A DNA stretch of 64,000 bases. Origin: Yaniella flava. GTDB taxonomy: Bacteria; Actinomycetota; Actinomycetes; Actinomycetales; Micrococcaceae. Numbering within the stretch: the stretch's first letter is position 1; each line of letters starts with the position of its first letter. The notes under the pieces are model-generated. The model searched no databases. It saw nothing but the letters and a program-made list of their open reading frames with translations, and was not told the DNA's origin. This document shows positions 1 to 9,412 of this stretch, piece after piece. Position numbers and translations under genes: made by a program. The stretch is from the NCBI RefSeq assembly GCF_039529295.1, contig NZ_BAAAMN010000013.1, positions 97,499-161,498 of the forward strand, written 5' to 3'.

Positions 1-382
1 CGAGCGCCCCGATCTGCCTGGCTACTATGTTGCCCCGACCGTGCTGACCGATATCCCTGAGACCTCGCGAGCATATTCTGAAGAACTCTTCGGCCCGGTC
101 GTGATGATCTATCGCGTTCAGTCCGAAGACGAAGCCATTGAGTTGGCGAATTCCTCGGTTTATGGACTGGGTGGATCGGTCTTTTCCACCGACGAGCAGC
201 GTGCCCAGGCCGTCGCAGATCGTCTCGAGGTTGGCATGGTGCATATCAACGCATTCAACATGGGTGGCGAAGATCTGCCATTCGGTGGCGTCAAGCGCTC
301 GGGCTTCGGCCGTGAACTCGGCCCGCTGGGTATGGATGAGTTCGTCAATAAACAACTCGTGACGGTCACCTCGCCTCGCTAA
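1..382 (+). CDS. NAD(P)-dependent aldehyde dehydrogenase, C-terminal part (5' end outside window)
   Basis: The frame is open from base 2 and ends in TAA at 380-382, so the gene enters from the left edge. The visible 126 residues include the aldehyde dehydrogenase motif EELFGPV and the C-terminal signature PFGGVKRSGFGRELG, followed by the usual DEFVNKQLVTV tail. Members oxidise aldehydes with NAD(P)+ through a catalytic cysteine, which lies upstream of this fragment. Sequence style suits a succinate-semialdehyde or similar dehydrogenase, but the substrate cannot be fixed from the tail alone. Confidence 0.93.
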   Translation, partial: ERPDLPGYYVAPTVLTDIPETSRAYSEELFGPVVMIYRVQSEDEAIELANSSVYGLGGSVFSTDEQRAQAVADRLEVGMVHINAFNMGGEDLPFGGVKRSGFGRELGPLGMDEFVNKQLVTVTSPR

Positions 383-396
383 CGCTCCCGCCAATG

Positions 397-423
397 CCGG
401 GTGGCCAGCGGTTGGTCACCCGG
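397..423 (+). terminator. Possible stem-loop downstream of the aldehyde dehydrogenase
   Basis: CCGGGTG (397-403) and CACCCGG (417-423) form a perfect 7-bp stem that extends inward with GCCA/TGGT pairs. It lies 15 bases after the aldehyde dehydrogenase stop codon. No T-tract follows, so an intrinsic terminator is only plausible. Confidence 0.35.
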
Positions 424-507
424 TGTTGTGCATTCTCACCGGTGTGTTTGGGCTATCAGCGTCGCAGGTGCGCAAAGTTGTAGCTCCTCCCGTAGAATTT
501 CGGCATC

Positions 508-3500
508 ATGTCCAATGCATCGTCGCTCGATTTCTCTGCCATCGCGTTTCCCGAAGAGCTACCGGTCTCACAACACCGAGACCAGATTATGGCCCAGCTG
601 GCCGAACACCAGGTACTGATTGTTGCCGGTGAAACCGGTTCGGGGAAGACCACACAACTGCCCAAAATGTGTTTGGCTATGGGTTTGGCCGACGCCGGCA
701 TGATCGGTCACACGCAGCCTCGTCGCATTGCCGCGCGTTCCGTTGCTGACCGTGTTGCCGAAGAACTCGGTCAAGGCACCGGGGACACCGTCGGGTACCA
801 GGTGCGCTTTACTTCGGAAATCTCTGCTGGGACCCAGCTCAAGGTGATGACCGACGGTATTTTATTAGCCGAAATTCAACACGACCCTACGTTGTCCCGC
901 TACTCAGTGATTATCATCGATGAAGCCCACGAGCGCAGCCTGAACATCGACTTCCTTTTGGGTTATCTCAAACGGCTACTGGCCACACGTGATGATCTGA
1001 AAGTCATTATTACTTCGGCCACGATCGATCCAGAGTCGTTTGCTGAGCATTTCGCCGATGCCAGCGGTGAGCCTGCGCCCATCATCGAGGTCTCCGGTCG
1101 CACGTATCCCGTCGAAATCCGATACCGGCCCCTCCAACAAGAAGCTCTGGCCGATGATCCGGATGATGAAGCCGACGACTTGGAAGAGGCCCGCGATCCG
1201 CTGGATGCCATTGCGGATGCCGTTGAAGAACTCGCCGGTGAAGAACCCGGCGATATGTTGGTATTCTTTCCCGGTGAGCGCGAAATTCGTGACGCAGCCG
1301 ATGTGCTCAGTACCCGTCTGGCTCGACATCCCCGCCTGTCGAAAGCAGACATTCTGCCGCTGTTCGGACGCTTATCGCTACAAGATCAGCAGCGCGTGTT
1401 TCGTCCCGGAAGCAACCGGCGCATCGTGTTGGCCACCAACGTTGCCGAAACCTCACTGACTGTTCCCGGGATCAAATACGTGATCGATACCGGCACCGCT
1501 CGGATCTCGCGCTATTCTCAGCGCACCAAGGTCCAGCGTCTGCCTATTGAACGTATCTCGCAGGCATCGGCCCAGCAACGCTCGGGACGTGCTGGCCGAA
1601 CCAGCCCCGGCATTGCTATCAGGCTGTATTCCGAAGAGGATTTCGAAGCCCGCCCGGAATTTACCGACCCGGAGATTTTGCGCACCTCGCTGGCCTCGGT
1701 CATTTTGCACATGGCCTCGATCAACATCATCACTACGGCCGCAGAACTTGAAGACTTCCCGTTCTTACAGCCACCGGAGCACAAACAAATTACCGATGGC
1801 GTCACCCTCTTGACCGAATTAGGCGCCCTGAACACCGGCCGGCCCACCCGGGTACGGGGCCGCGGGGGACGTTGGACGACCCGGACCTTCAAAGCCGGCA
1901 CCATCACTCCCCTGGGTCGTCGTCTGGCGCGGCTGCCGGTTGCCCCACGTTTAGGCCGTATGATTTTGGCCTCCGAGGACCTCAACGTCGTGGCCGAACT
2001 GCTGGTGCTCACCGCGGGGCTGACCATTCAAGATCCGCGAGAACGACCAGAAGAACACCGGGCAGCAGCCGATGAGCTCCACGGCCGGTTTACCGATGAC
2101 AAGTCAGACTTCTCGGCGCTGTTAAACCTGTGGAATTATCTCCACGAACAGCAACACGAACTGTCTGGCAACCAGTTCCGCAAGCTCTGTCGCCGAGAAT
2201 TCATCAATTACCTGCGGGTTCGCGAGTGGCAGGACCTGGTGCGCCAATTGCGTCAGATCACTCGGGAAGTCGGCATCACCTCGCCCCGCAACGCACAAAT
2301 CGACGCCGTCAAACACCATGATGGTGTCCATAAGGCGCTACTGACCGGCATGCTCTCACAGATTGGCTCGTGGGATGAACGACGTAAGAACTACCAGGGC
2401 GCTCGCGGGACACGCTTTGCGGTCTTTCCAGGTTCTGGGCTGTTCAAGAAACGCCATGATTTTGTGATGGCCGCTGAACTTGTGGAAACCTCACGGCTGT
2501 GGGCCCGCCAGGTTGCTGCCATTGAGCCCGAATGGATCGAAGAGGCCGCCGGCTCGGTCGCCAAGCGCAGCACCTCGGAGCCCTATTGGTCCCGAAAACA
2601 AGGCACGGCCATGGCTAGACAACGCGTCACGGTCTTTGGAGTCACGATCGTCGCCGATCGACCCGTGCGGTATTACCACGTCGATCGTGACGTTGCTCGT
2701 GAGTTGTTCATCCGTCATGCGCTCATCGAGGGTGACTGGAATACTCGCCACCACTTCTTCAAACGCAACCTGGAACGCATGGCGCAAGTCGAGGAAATGG
2801 AAACCCGGATGCGTCGGCGCGACCTCATGGTCTCCGAAGACGTCCTCTTTGCATTTTACGATGCGCGAGTCCCTGCGGATGCGGTCTCCCAGCGGCATTT
2901 CGATGCGTGGTGGCGTCGCGAACGGCATCAGAACCCAGACCTGTTAGATATTGACCCGTCCCAGTTGCTTGCCGAAGGCGCTCAAGATGTTGACCCGCAT
3001 GAATTCCCGGATGTCTTTCACCATCCCACTGCCACCGGCGACGTCGAGCTGCCCCTGCACTATGAGTTTACCCCGGTGGCTGCCATTGGGGCGGATGCCT
3101 CTGGTACAGGAGAACCCGCCGGACCGCGTACCGACGGCGTCACAGTAACCGTTCCTGTCGCGTTGCTGCATCAGATAGACCAGCAACGCTTTGATTGGTT
3201 AATCCCTGGACTGCGCACCGAACTCATCACCGCACTCATTCGAGGTTTGCCAAAGCCAGTTCGCAAACACCTCGTACCTGCTCCCGATACCGCCCGGGCT
3301 GCAGCACAGGAGCTCGCTGGCCACGACCCTGCAACAACGAACTTCTTTGAAGCACTCAACGCCTTCCTACGCCACACGAAGCACCAATACGTACAACTCG
3401 ACGACTGGGCTCCCGAAAAACTGCCACCGCACCTGCGCTTTACCTATCAGGTCGTGGATGAGCGCGGCGCCATCCTGGGGACCGATGACGACTTGGGCAG

Positions 3501-4599
3501 GTTACAGCGAGAGTTGGCCGGACAAAATCAGACGGCCCTCGCGGCGTCGTTGACCGACGCGGCCAACGCCCAGGGTGTGGCACTGCCCGGTCAGCAAAAC
3601 TCGTCACCTCACACGCCCGGTACACCGTCCAAGACCAACGCCAAGGCCACTCCTCAGACTCCTCCCACTGCTGAGCACCCTGCAAGTACTGCTTCTTTTG
3701 AACCGCAAACGGGACTCACGAGCTGGAGCATCGGCGATATTCCCGAGACGATACAGACTGCCATCTGGACTGGCACGGCGAATCAAGACGTCACGGGCTA
3801 CCCCGCACTACAAGCCGAGCAGGGCGCTACGCCATCGGCTGCACTCGTGGTGATGCGCACGGCCGGCGAGCAGCAAGCCGTACATCGTGGGGGTGTGATA
3901 GCGCTGTTGCAAGCAGACCTACCGGATCCACAGCGCTATATCCTGGATCACCTTTCGGCTACCGAGAAGCTCGCGTTTGCGCACTCGCCCTATCCCAATA
4001 GTGCAGCGCTGGTAGCTGACTGCGCCCGCACGGCAATTGACGCGTTACTTCCCGAGAGCCTACCGATGCGCCAGCGGGACTACCAACGGGTGGCCCAAAC
4101 GGTGCAAGAACACCTCATCGACACCACATTCCAGGTGACCAGCGTGGTGGCAACGATTTTGAATCTGTCACGAGATGTGGATCGTCGTATCCGAAAAATC
4201 CGTTCGTTGAGCTTAGCGGCCGCGGCAGCAGATCTACGAAACCACCACGACCAATTAGTAGCCCGGCGGTTTGTGTCGGGCACCGGGTGGGCGAACTTGC
4301 GTCATGTGCCGCGCTATCTGGAGGGTATTGGCCTGCGCATGGACAAGTTGGATGCCGGGGGCGCCCTACAACGCGATGGTCTGAATATGCAGCTCGTGCA
4401 AGGGCTAGAAAAAGAATATGAAAGCCTGAAAGAACGGGCCCCCGAGGGTGTACCCACCCCGGTTGCCATCAGCGACCTCTTTTGGCAACTGCAAGAACTG
4501 CGAGTCTCGTTGTTTGCCCAAGAGCTGGGCACGGCCACCAGTGTGAGCGAGAAACGGTTCCGACAAGCACTCAAAGCCGCCGAGGCCTCGCTGCATTAG
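508..4599 (+). CDS. hrpA: ATP-dependent RNA helicase HrpA (DEAH box)
   Basis: A 1363-residue DEAH-box helicase of the long bacterial HrpA type. Walker A GETGSGKT is at residues 41-48, DEAH at 138-141, SAT at 170-172, and the motif VI region QQRSGRAGRT is near residue 350. The helicase core is followed by the HA2/OB region and the long C-terminal extension typical of HrpA. The family unwinds RNA and in E. coli helps resolve stalled ribosomes; that role is inferred here. The ATG at 508 sits just upstream of the conserved core. The stop codon overlaps that of the convergent HIT gene by 4 bp. Confidence 0.97.
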   Translation: MSNASSLDFSAIAFPEELPVSQHRDQIMAQLAEHQVLIVAGETGSGKTTQLPKMCLAMGLADAGMIGHTQPRRIAARSVADRVAEELGQGTGDTVGYQVRFTSEISAGTQLKVMTDGILLAEIQHDPTLSRYSVIIIDEAHERSLNIDFLLGYLKRLLATRDDLKVIITSATIDPESFAEHFADASGEPAPIIEVSGRTYPVEIRYRPLQQEALADDPDDEADDLEEARDPLDAIADAVEELAGEEPGDMLVFFPGEREIRDAADVLSTRLARHPRLSKADILPLFGRLSLQDQQRVFRPGSNRRIVLATNVAETSLTVPGIKYVIDTGTARISRYSQRTKVQRLPIERISQASAQQRSGRAGRTSPGIAIRLYSEEDFEARPEFTDPEILRTSLASVILHMASINIITTAAELEDFPFLQPPEHKQITDGVTLLTELGALNTGRPTRVRGRGGRWTTRTFKAGTITPLGRRLARLPVAPRLGRMILASEDLNVVAELLVLTAGLTIQDPRERPEEHRAAADELHGRFTDDKSDFSALLNLWNYLHEQQHELSGNQFRKLCRREFINYLRVREWQDLVRQLRQITREVGITSPRNAQIDAVKHHDGVHKALLTGMLSQIGSWDERRKNYQGARGTRFAVFPGSGLFKKRHDFVMAAELVETSRLWARQVAAIEPEWIEEAAGSVAKRSTSEPYWSRKQGTAMARQRVTVFGVTIVADRPVRYYHVDRDVARELFIRHALIEGDWNTRHHFFKRNLERMAQVEEMETRMRRRDLMVSEDVLFAFYDARVPADAVSQRHFDAWWRRERHQNPDLLDIDPSQLLAEGAQDVDPHEFPDVFHHPTATGDVELPLHYEFTPVAAIGADASGTGEPAGPRTDGVTVTVPVALLHQIDQQRFDWLIPGLRTELITALIRGLPKPVRKHLVPAPDTARAAAQELAGHDPATTNFFEALNAFLRHTKHQYVQLDDWAPEKLPPHLRFTYQVVDERGAILGTDDDLGRLQRELAGQNQTALAASLTDAANAQGVALPGQQNSSPHTPGTPSKTNAKATPQTPPTAEHPASTASFEPQTGLTSWSIGDIPETIQTAIWTGTANQDVTGYPALQAEQGATPSAALVVMRTAGEQQAVHRGGVIALLQADLPDPQRYILDHLSATEKLAFAHSPYPNSAALVADCARTAIDALLPESLPMRQRDYQRVAQTVQEHLIDTTFQVTSVVATILNLSRDVDRRIRKIRSLSLAAAAADLRNHHDQLVARRFVSGTGWANLRHVPRYLEGIGLRMDKLDAGGALQRDGLNMQLVQGLEKEYESLKERAPEGVPTPVAISDLFWQLQELRVSLFAQELGTATSVSEKRFRQALKAAEASLH

Positions 4600-5024
4600 T
4601 CGGCGGGGATGAACTCGCCGTGACCGGCTTCGCGAAGTGCCGCACGCAACTTCGTTGCGGCCTCGTCCATCTTGTCCTGATCAGGATCGCGCATCACCTT
4701 GCTCAGGTCGAAATCCGCCAGCGACTGGGTTGGGAACACATGTAGGTGCAGATGCGGCACTTCGTATCCTGCGATCATCATCCCAGCCCGCGCCGCACCC
4801 AGTGCGGTCACCTGTGCGTTCCCGATGCGCGAAGCGACTGTGTACAGATGTGCGTTGAGTTCTTCGGGCACTTGGGTCCACATATCAATTTCTTCACGCG
4901 GAACGACCAACGTGTGGCCATACGCCAGCGGCCCGATATCTAAAAAAGCAGCGCATTGCTCGTCCTGCCATATGAAGCGGCCCGGCAGTTGGCCGTCAAT
5001 AATTTTGGTAAAGATCGTTGACAT
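4596..5024 (-). CDS. HIT family nucleotide-binding protein
   Basis: A 142-residue histidine-triad protein. The signature HLHLHVF is at residues 91-97 and carries the nucleophilic histidine used to cleave nucleoside phosphoramidates and related dinucleotides. The N-terminal part (residues 1-50, with GHTLVVPRE) also fits the family. Length is standard for bacterial HinT-like proteins. A gene-proximal GGAGAG precedes the ATG at 5024. It converges on hrpA with overlapping stops (TTAG at 4596-4599). The natural substrate is unknown. Confidence 0.95.
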   Translation of the reverse strand: MSTIFTKIIDGQLPGRFIWQDEQCAAFLDIGPLAYGHTLVVPREEIDMWTQVPEELNAHLYTVASRIGNAQVTALGAARAGMMIAGYEVPHLHLHVFPTQSLADFDLSKVMRDPDQDKMDEAATKLRAALREAGHGEFIPAD

Positions 5025-5103
5025 GTTCTCTCCTGAACAACGCTGACAGTGGGTGCATGCCTCAGTCTAGTGACCGAAAGGCGAAAAATTCAGGGCTGAT
5101 GCG

Positions 5104-6090
5104 CTATGCGTCGTCTGGCATTTCACCAGGGTCTTCGCCTGTGGCGACGGGCATGCCACGGGTAGCAGACCAGGCCGACCAGGACCCCGGATACAGTGCG
5201 GCCTCAACACCGGCTAAGGCAAGCGCCAGCACCGTTTTAGAAGCAGTGACCCCAGAGCCGCAATAAGCGGCCACGGCAGCATCGTTCGTCGCGCCGAATT
5301 GCGCGAAGTGCTCGCGCAGCGACTGTGCTGACAAGAAGGTGCCTGCTTCTTGGGTCAGGGCTGATCCCGGAGCAGAGATGGCGCCCGGGATATGTCCTGC
5401 AACGGCGTCAAGCGGTTCAACTTCCCCGCTGTATCGCTCAGGGGCTCGTGCGTCCAGCAGGACACCGTCCGATCGTACGAACGTCGCGACGTCTTCGGTG
5501 TCGAGCACCGGCATTTTGCCCCAGGACAGGTAGGCGGAACCGATGCGCGGGAGGACTTCACCGGCTTGTAGCGGCAGATTTGCTGCGCGCCAGGCCTCCA
5601 GTCCACCGTCCAGGACATAGACTTCTTGCATCCCCGCGTACCGCAGCAACCACCAGGCGCGTGCGGCCGCAGCTGAAGCGACTGCATCGTAGACCACGAC
5701 GGTGTCGTCGTCGTTGAGCCCCAGCATCCGCACAGATTCGGTAAACTCTGCCGGGCCCGGCAGCGGATGACGTCCCATAGCGGGCGAGCCATGACCGGCC
5801 AGGTGACTGGTCATCGACACATACACGGCACCGGGCAGGTGTCCTTGGCGGTATGCTTCGTGGTTTTGACTGTGATCGGTCGCAGACCAGCGCACATCCC
5901 AGATCACGAGCTTCCCGCGTGCCGGCATCGGTGTGGGCGCTGCGAACCCCTCGGGCTGCTCCGATAACTGATTCGACAACATCCGGGTGCGAACCTCAAC
6001 GGTGCTGTGATCCGGCAAGGAGTTATCCGTACGGTCTATGCCCATCCACGCAGCGAGCACATCGACACTGAGAATTACGGGTCGATTCAT
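5104..6090 (-). CDS. sseA: Sulfurtransferase with two rhodanese domains (3-mercaptopyruvate type)
   Basis: A 328-residue protein with tandem rhodanese domains. The N-terminal domain (about residues 58-175) lacks the active-site cysteine. The C-terminal domain carries CGSGVTA with Cys277. A CG(S/T)GVTA loop is typical of 3-mercaptopyruvate sulfurtransferases, whereas thiosulfate sulfurtransferases usually have CRKGVTA. The enzyme moves sulfane sulfur to thiols or cyanide. GGAGG lies about 9 bases before the ATG. An unusual low-complexity insertion of roughly 30 residues follows the first 25 residues. The transposon inserted 131 bp upstream of its start. Confidence 0.93.
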   Translation of the reverse strand: MNRPVILSVDVLAAWMGIDRTDNSLPDHSTVEVRTRMLSNQLSEQPEGFAAPTPMPARGKLVIWDVRWSATDHSQNHEAYRQGHLPGAVYVSMTSHLAGHGSPAMGRHPLPGPAEFTESVRMLGLNDDDTVVVYDAVASAAAARAWWLLRYAGMQEVYVLDGGLEAWRAANLPLQAGEVLPRIGSAYLSWGKMPVLDTEDVATFVRSDGVLLDARAPERYSGEVEPLDAVAGHIPGAISAPGSALTQEAGTFLSAQSLREHFAQFGATNDAAVAAYCGSGVTASKTVLALALAGVEAALYPGSWSAWSATRGMPVATGEDPGEMPDDA

Positions 6091-6213
6091 TGAATAATTC
6101 CTCCAGCAAGATTGGCACCGTTCAAGGATTTTCGTCGTATGACACGTCTTGTGCCGAGCTGTTGAGCAATTTTCACATCCCCAACTGTAGCTTTGTGTTG
6201 GGATAATTGCACG

Positions 6214-6221
6214 GTTAGCGT
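6214..6221. repeat. Left copy of the 8-bp target-site duplication (GTTAGCGT)
   Basis: GTTAGCGT directly abuts the left terminal inverted repeat that begins at 6222. The identical octamer abuts the right end at 10544-10551, as expected for a target duplication made on insertion. Confidence 0.85.
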
Positions 6222-6269
6222 TGTGACTGTTAACTTCGTTTGGCGGGATTTTGCAGCTTCATTTGGCGG
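6222..6269 (+). repeat. Left terminal inverted repeat with two end motifs
   Basis: The 25-bp terminal repeat is 6222-6246. The 13-bp motif CTTC(G/A)TTTGGCGG occurs at 6234-6246 and again at 6257-6269, a 23-bp period. Doubled motifs like this are the usual layout of transposase-binding sites in Mu/Tn7/Tn5053-type ends. The second copy reaches within 3 bases of the tniB stop codon. Confidence 0.85.
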
Positions 6270-6271
6270 CT

Positions 6272-7084
6272 TCAGGTCAGGCCAACCACCAGAGTTGATC
6301 GGGCTGCTTCAACGACGTCGTCGGTGATGGTGTGCAACTCGTTGATCTTCATGATGCGTTCCATTTGAGTGAAGAGTCTGTCGACGAGGCGGAAGTTGCC
6401 CCGGGTGATGCGGGCGATCGCGGCGATGGCTTGGGCGTCGGTGTAGTCCTCGGGGTCAAGGGTTTGACCGAGTTTGCGCCAGCGTCGTTCCAGGACAAAG
6501 CGCAGTTCTTCCTCGGCCAGGGGGCGGTATTCGTGGGCGAAGCCGACCCGGCTGTAGAGCTGGGGGTAGCGGCTGAACTGTTTTTCGATGCCGGGCATAC
6601 CAATCAGGATCAGCCCGGTATTGGTGCGGTCGTAGCGATCTCGGAGGTATTCGATAGCGCTGGGACGCAGGCGTTCGGATTCATCGATGATAATCAGGTC
6701 AATATTTTTAGTACGCATTTTGGGTGGCCCGGTGAGTTTGCCGAGGGTTTCGAGATGCTGGTCAATGCAGATTGAGACACGAGCAGTGATGTGGGCGAGG
6801 TCATCTTTGAATTGCCGCGGAGTGGACAGCACTTCGGGGGTGAAGAACACGGTACGTTTCTGGGCCAGGGCAGCGTAGACCTTATAGTCTGAGTCGTCTC
6901 TGGGGCCCCATTCCTGCAGCAGGGCTTCGGCTTTATGCCAGTTGGCATAGCGGCGTGCGGACAGTGTTTTGCCGGTTCCTGCTTGTCCGTAACAGATGCC
7001 GATGGTGCGTTGTCGGCGCACGGCGTCAGCAAATTCCACGAATCTGCGGTGTTGTTTCGTGACGACGAATCGCTGCGGTGCCAT
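6272..7084 (-). CDS. tniB: TniB-like AAA+ ATPase, transposition helper
   Basis: A 270-residue AAA+ ATPase of the TniB/TnsC/MuB group. Walker A GQAGTGKT is at residues 33-40 and Walker B LIIIDESE at about 130-137. This class binds target DNA and ATP and activates the DDE transposase at the chosen site. The start codon overlaps the transposase stop by one base (TGATG), a translationally coupled tniA-tniB arrangement. The gene ends just inside the left transposon end. The ATPase looks intact, with no missing motif residues. Confidence 0.92.
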   Translation of the reverse strand: MAPQRFVVTKQHRRFVEFADAVRRQRTIGICYGQAGTGKTLSARRYANWHKAEALLQEWGPRDDSDYKVYAALAQKRTVFFTPEVLSTPRQFKDDLAHITARVSICIDQHLETLGKLTGPPKMRTKNIDLIIIDESERLRPSAIEYLRDRYDRTNTGLILIGMPGIEKQFSRYPQLYSRVGFAHEYRPLAEEELRFVLERRWRKLGQTLDPEDYTDAQAIAAIARITRGNFRLVDRLFTQMERIMKINELHTITDDVVEAARSTLVVGLT

Positions 7085-8540
7085 CAGTCATCCTCCAGAT
7101 ATGTGCGAAGTTTCGGTTTCTTCCACCCAGGTTCTTCTGGCGGTGACCCAGACACGGACGGTGGGGTGGGCTGGGACGAGGTGACCACGGTGATGCGCTC
7201 ATTGATCTGGCCACGCAGTTGGCGTCGCCGGGCGGAGCGTGCCGCTTGGATATCTTTGAGACTGACCGTGGCCGAAGCGTGCTCAGGGTTGACGGCTTTG
7301 CAGATGTATTGGCCTTTATGGAAGACCCGAATCTCGGAAATATCGCGAGGATCGCAGCGGATCACCACCGGTTCTTTGACATAAGCAGCCAGCAGGGGCG
7401 AGACATAGCGCAAACCTTGGAAGTGGATACCGTCGCGGTGCACGATCCGGGGTTTGGCCACGGTCAGCAGCAGCAGGTTGAGGTCATCGATACTTTCCGG
7501 CAGTCGTGGCAACCACCCATCACCGATCCAGGTCTCGGGGTAGCGTCAATTTCTGGGTGTTCGCGTTGGTGATAGGTCTCGGCGATGAACGACCCGATCG
7601 CTGCATCGAGTTCCGGCAGGGTCAACACTGGCTTCGGGTGCCGCTGGTCCTGGCTGAGGTGGCCGGGCAAGTCGGCCAGCAGCTCGGTGTTGATGGTGCC
7701 GAAGAGCCGCTCGCTCTTCCCCCGGCCCTGGGGTCTGGCCACCGTGGAGTAGATGATTTCGAAACGCACGTCCTTGGCCGTTTGTGCCAGATGGTCGCTC
7801 GTGAAATCTGGACCATGATCGACATAGAGCCGATCTGGGACCCCACACATCGGCCAGTCGGGATCGTTCTTTGGCCAGATCCCATGACGCAAGGCCAAGG
7901 CGGTGTTCATCGCTGATGGTGCTCCGAGAAAGACCATGTAGCCACACACGGCCCGGGAGTGATCATCCAGGATTCCGGTCATCCAGGGCCGGACGGGTTG
8001 CTGATTGGTATCCAGGATGACAATGTTGAGTTCGGTGTGATCGGCCTGCCAAGTCGCGTTGGGCTGCTCGGCCCGGTGCCGCCAGATCATCTCGTAGTTG
8101 TCCCGGTAAGCCGCCGACCCCTGGTGAGCCAGCGTGACCATACCCGGATCCAGCGCGGTGACGATGGCGCGCACGGTGCTGTACGAGACCATCGGCCAGC
8201 CTCGCTGGGTCGCTTTCGCCTGTGCTTTGCGAGTGATCGCAGCGGTCGACAGTTTGGGTTTGCTCAAGGCCAGCCCCTCGATCAACGTCTGCAGTTCCGG
8301 ATGCGTGCGGCGTGCACGTTTCGGTACAACCGGCAGCAATCCGGCAACACCATCCCGTCGGTAAGCCGCTAGCCAGCGCTGTAACGTCCGCACCCCGATG
8401 CCTTCAAGACCGGCCAGTTGCGTCAACGGAGTGCCATCTTCAACGTGTCGCCGCAGAACATGCCACCGGAACTTGGCCGTATGCTCGCGCACGGCGGTCT
8501 CGCCTGCAGTCGAGAAACGCTGGTCTCTGGCCATAGCCAC
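7084..8540 (-). pseudogene. tniA: TniA-like DDE transposase, split by a frameshift
   Basis: Two frames together make a Mu/TniA-type transposase of about 485 residues. The first frame (7464-8540) has an N-terminal helix-turn-helix (about 39-64) and the catalytic D167, D241, E277 of an integrase core, with 35 residues between the last two. The second frame (7084-7512) carries the C-terminal beta-barrel region and a basic tail. They join cleanly by a -1 shift at a run of four C (read on the minus strand, near 7535), after which WIGDGWLPRLPES continues. One extra C would restore one frame. No classical slippery heptamer is present, so the gene is called broken; a sequencing error or recoding remains possible. 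Start could be GTG 8540 or ATG 8534. Confidence 0.85.
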
Positions 8541-8578
8541 GACGTCCTTGTCGATATGTGGGCCGCTATGAGGCCAGT

Positions 8579-9184
8579 TTACTCGGCTAATACTTGGCTG
8601 TCGCCGACGGAGAGCTGTTGGATACGCCGGTACAGGGTAGCTCGGGACATGCCAAAATCACGGGCCACCTGGGTAGCTGGCTCCCCGGCGTCAATGAGTT
8701 TCATCGCGCTACGGATCTGACTGTCGGTAAAGGCGCGGCGTCGGCCGCCCAGATCTTTGCCAGCGGCTCGGCGCTTGGCCACCGAATCGGTGATCCGTTC
8801 ACGCTTGATATCCAATTCCATCTGCGCCAACGCGGCCATCACCGTGAACACCATCGACCCCATTGGCGTGGAGGTATCCACATCTCCACCGCCCAGATTG
8901 AGCACCCGCAACCCCGCACCCCGCTCCCGCAGCTGCTGAGCGAAAGTCAGCATGCTCTGGGTGGACCGGCCCAACCGGTCCAACGTGGCAATCACCAACG
9001 TGTCACCGGACTGTAGTGCTGCGAGAGCTTGATCGAAGCCTGGACGGGAGGTTCGAGCCCCAGAGACGCCATGATCGACATACAGGTCATCGCGCCGAAC
9101 ACCAGCGGCCACTAAGTCCTCGATTTGCCGATCGGCCTGCTGGCCACGAGTCGACACCCGCGCATACCCAATAAGTTTATTCAT
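8579..9184 (-). CDS. tniR: Serine resolvase/invertase of the transposon
   Basis: A 201-residue small serine recombinase. The N-terminus IGYARVST holds the nucleophile Ser11, followed by the conserved DRLGRS segment and the E-helix, and a C-terminal helix-turn-helix (about residues 165-190). Such enzymes resolve the cointegrate produced by replicative transposition, acting at a res site. A region with five copies of a TGTCTTGCA-type motif lies immediately upstream (9197-9332). The gene precedes tniA on the same strand, with 38 bases between them. No defect is visible. Confidence 0.94.
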   Translation of the reverse strand: MNKLIGYARVSTRGQQADRQIEDLVAAGVRRDDLYVDHGVSGARTSRPGFDQALAALQSGDTLVIATLDRLGRSTQSMLTFAQQLRERGAGLRVLNLGGGDVDTSTPMGSMVFTVMAALAQMELDIKRERITDSVAKRRAAGKDLGGRRRAFTDSQIRSAMKLIDAGEPATQVARDFGMSRATLYRRIQQLSVGDSQVLAE

Positions 9185-9196
9185 GCCACCTCACAC

Positions 9197-9332
9197 TGTC
9201 TTACAACCCACGTTGTTGACACCATTCTAGACTTTCGTTGCAAGACAGAGCTGCAAGACACCCAAATGCTTGAATTCGTGTGAGCCTCAAAACTTTGGGC
9301 GAGACGTCTTGCAAGCCATCCGCTGCAAGACG
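9197..9332. other. Putative res recombination site
   Basis: Five copies of a TGTCTT(G/A)CA(A/G) motif or its complement lie at 9197-9207, 9237-9247, 9251-9260, 9305-9315 and 9323-9332. CGTCTTGCA (9305-9313) and TGCAAGACG (9324-9332) form a perfect 9-bp inverted repeat. The segment begins 12 bases upstream of the resolvase start, the normal position for a res site, and also separates the transposition genes from the cadmium cassette. Confidence 0.7.
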
Positions 9333-9412
9333 CTACGCCTGATGCCCGGCACCGCTCGTCCCCATCGCCCAGCTGCGACCGATAATGCAACATTGGGAAA
9401 TTCGGAGAGCGC

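Noticed and set aside
7464..7540. Classical slippery heptamer for programmed -1 frameshifting in tniA
   Set aside because: The zero-frame heptamer here is T ACC CCG, which is not an X XXY YYZ site; a lost C in a short run explains the shift more simply.
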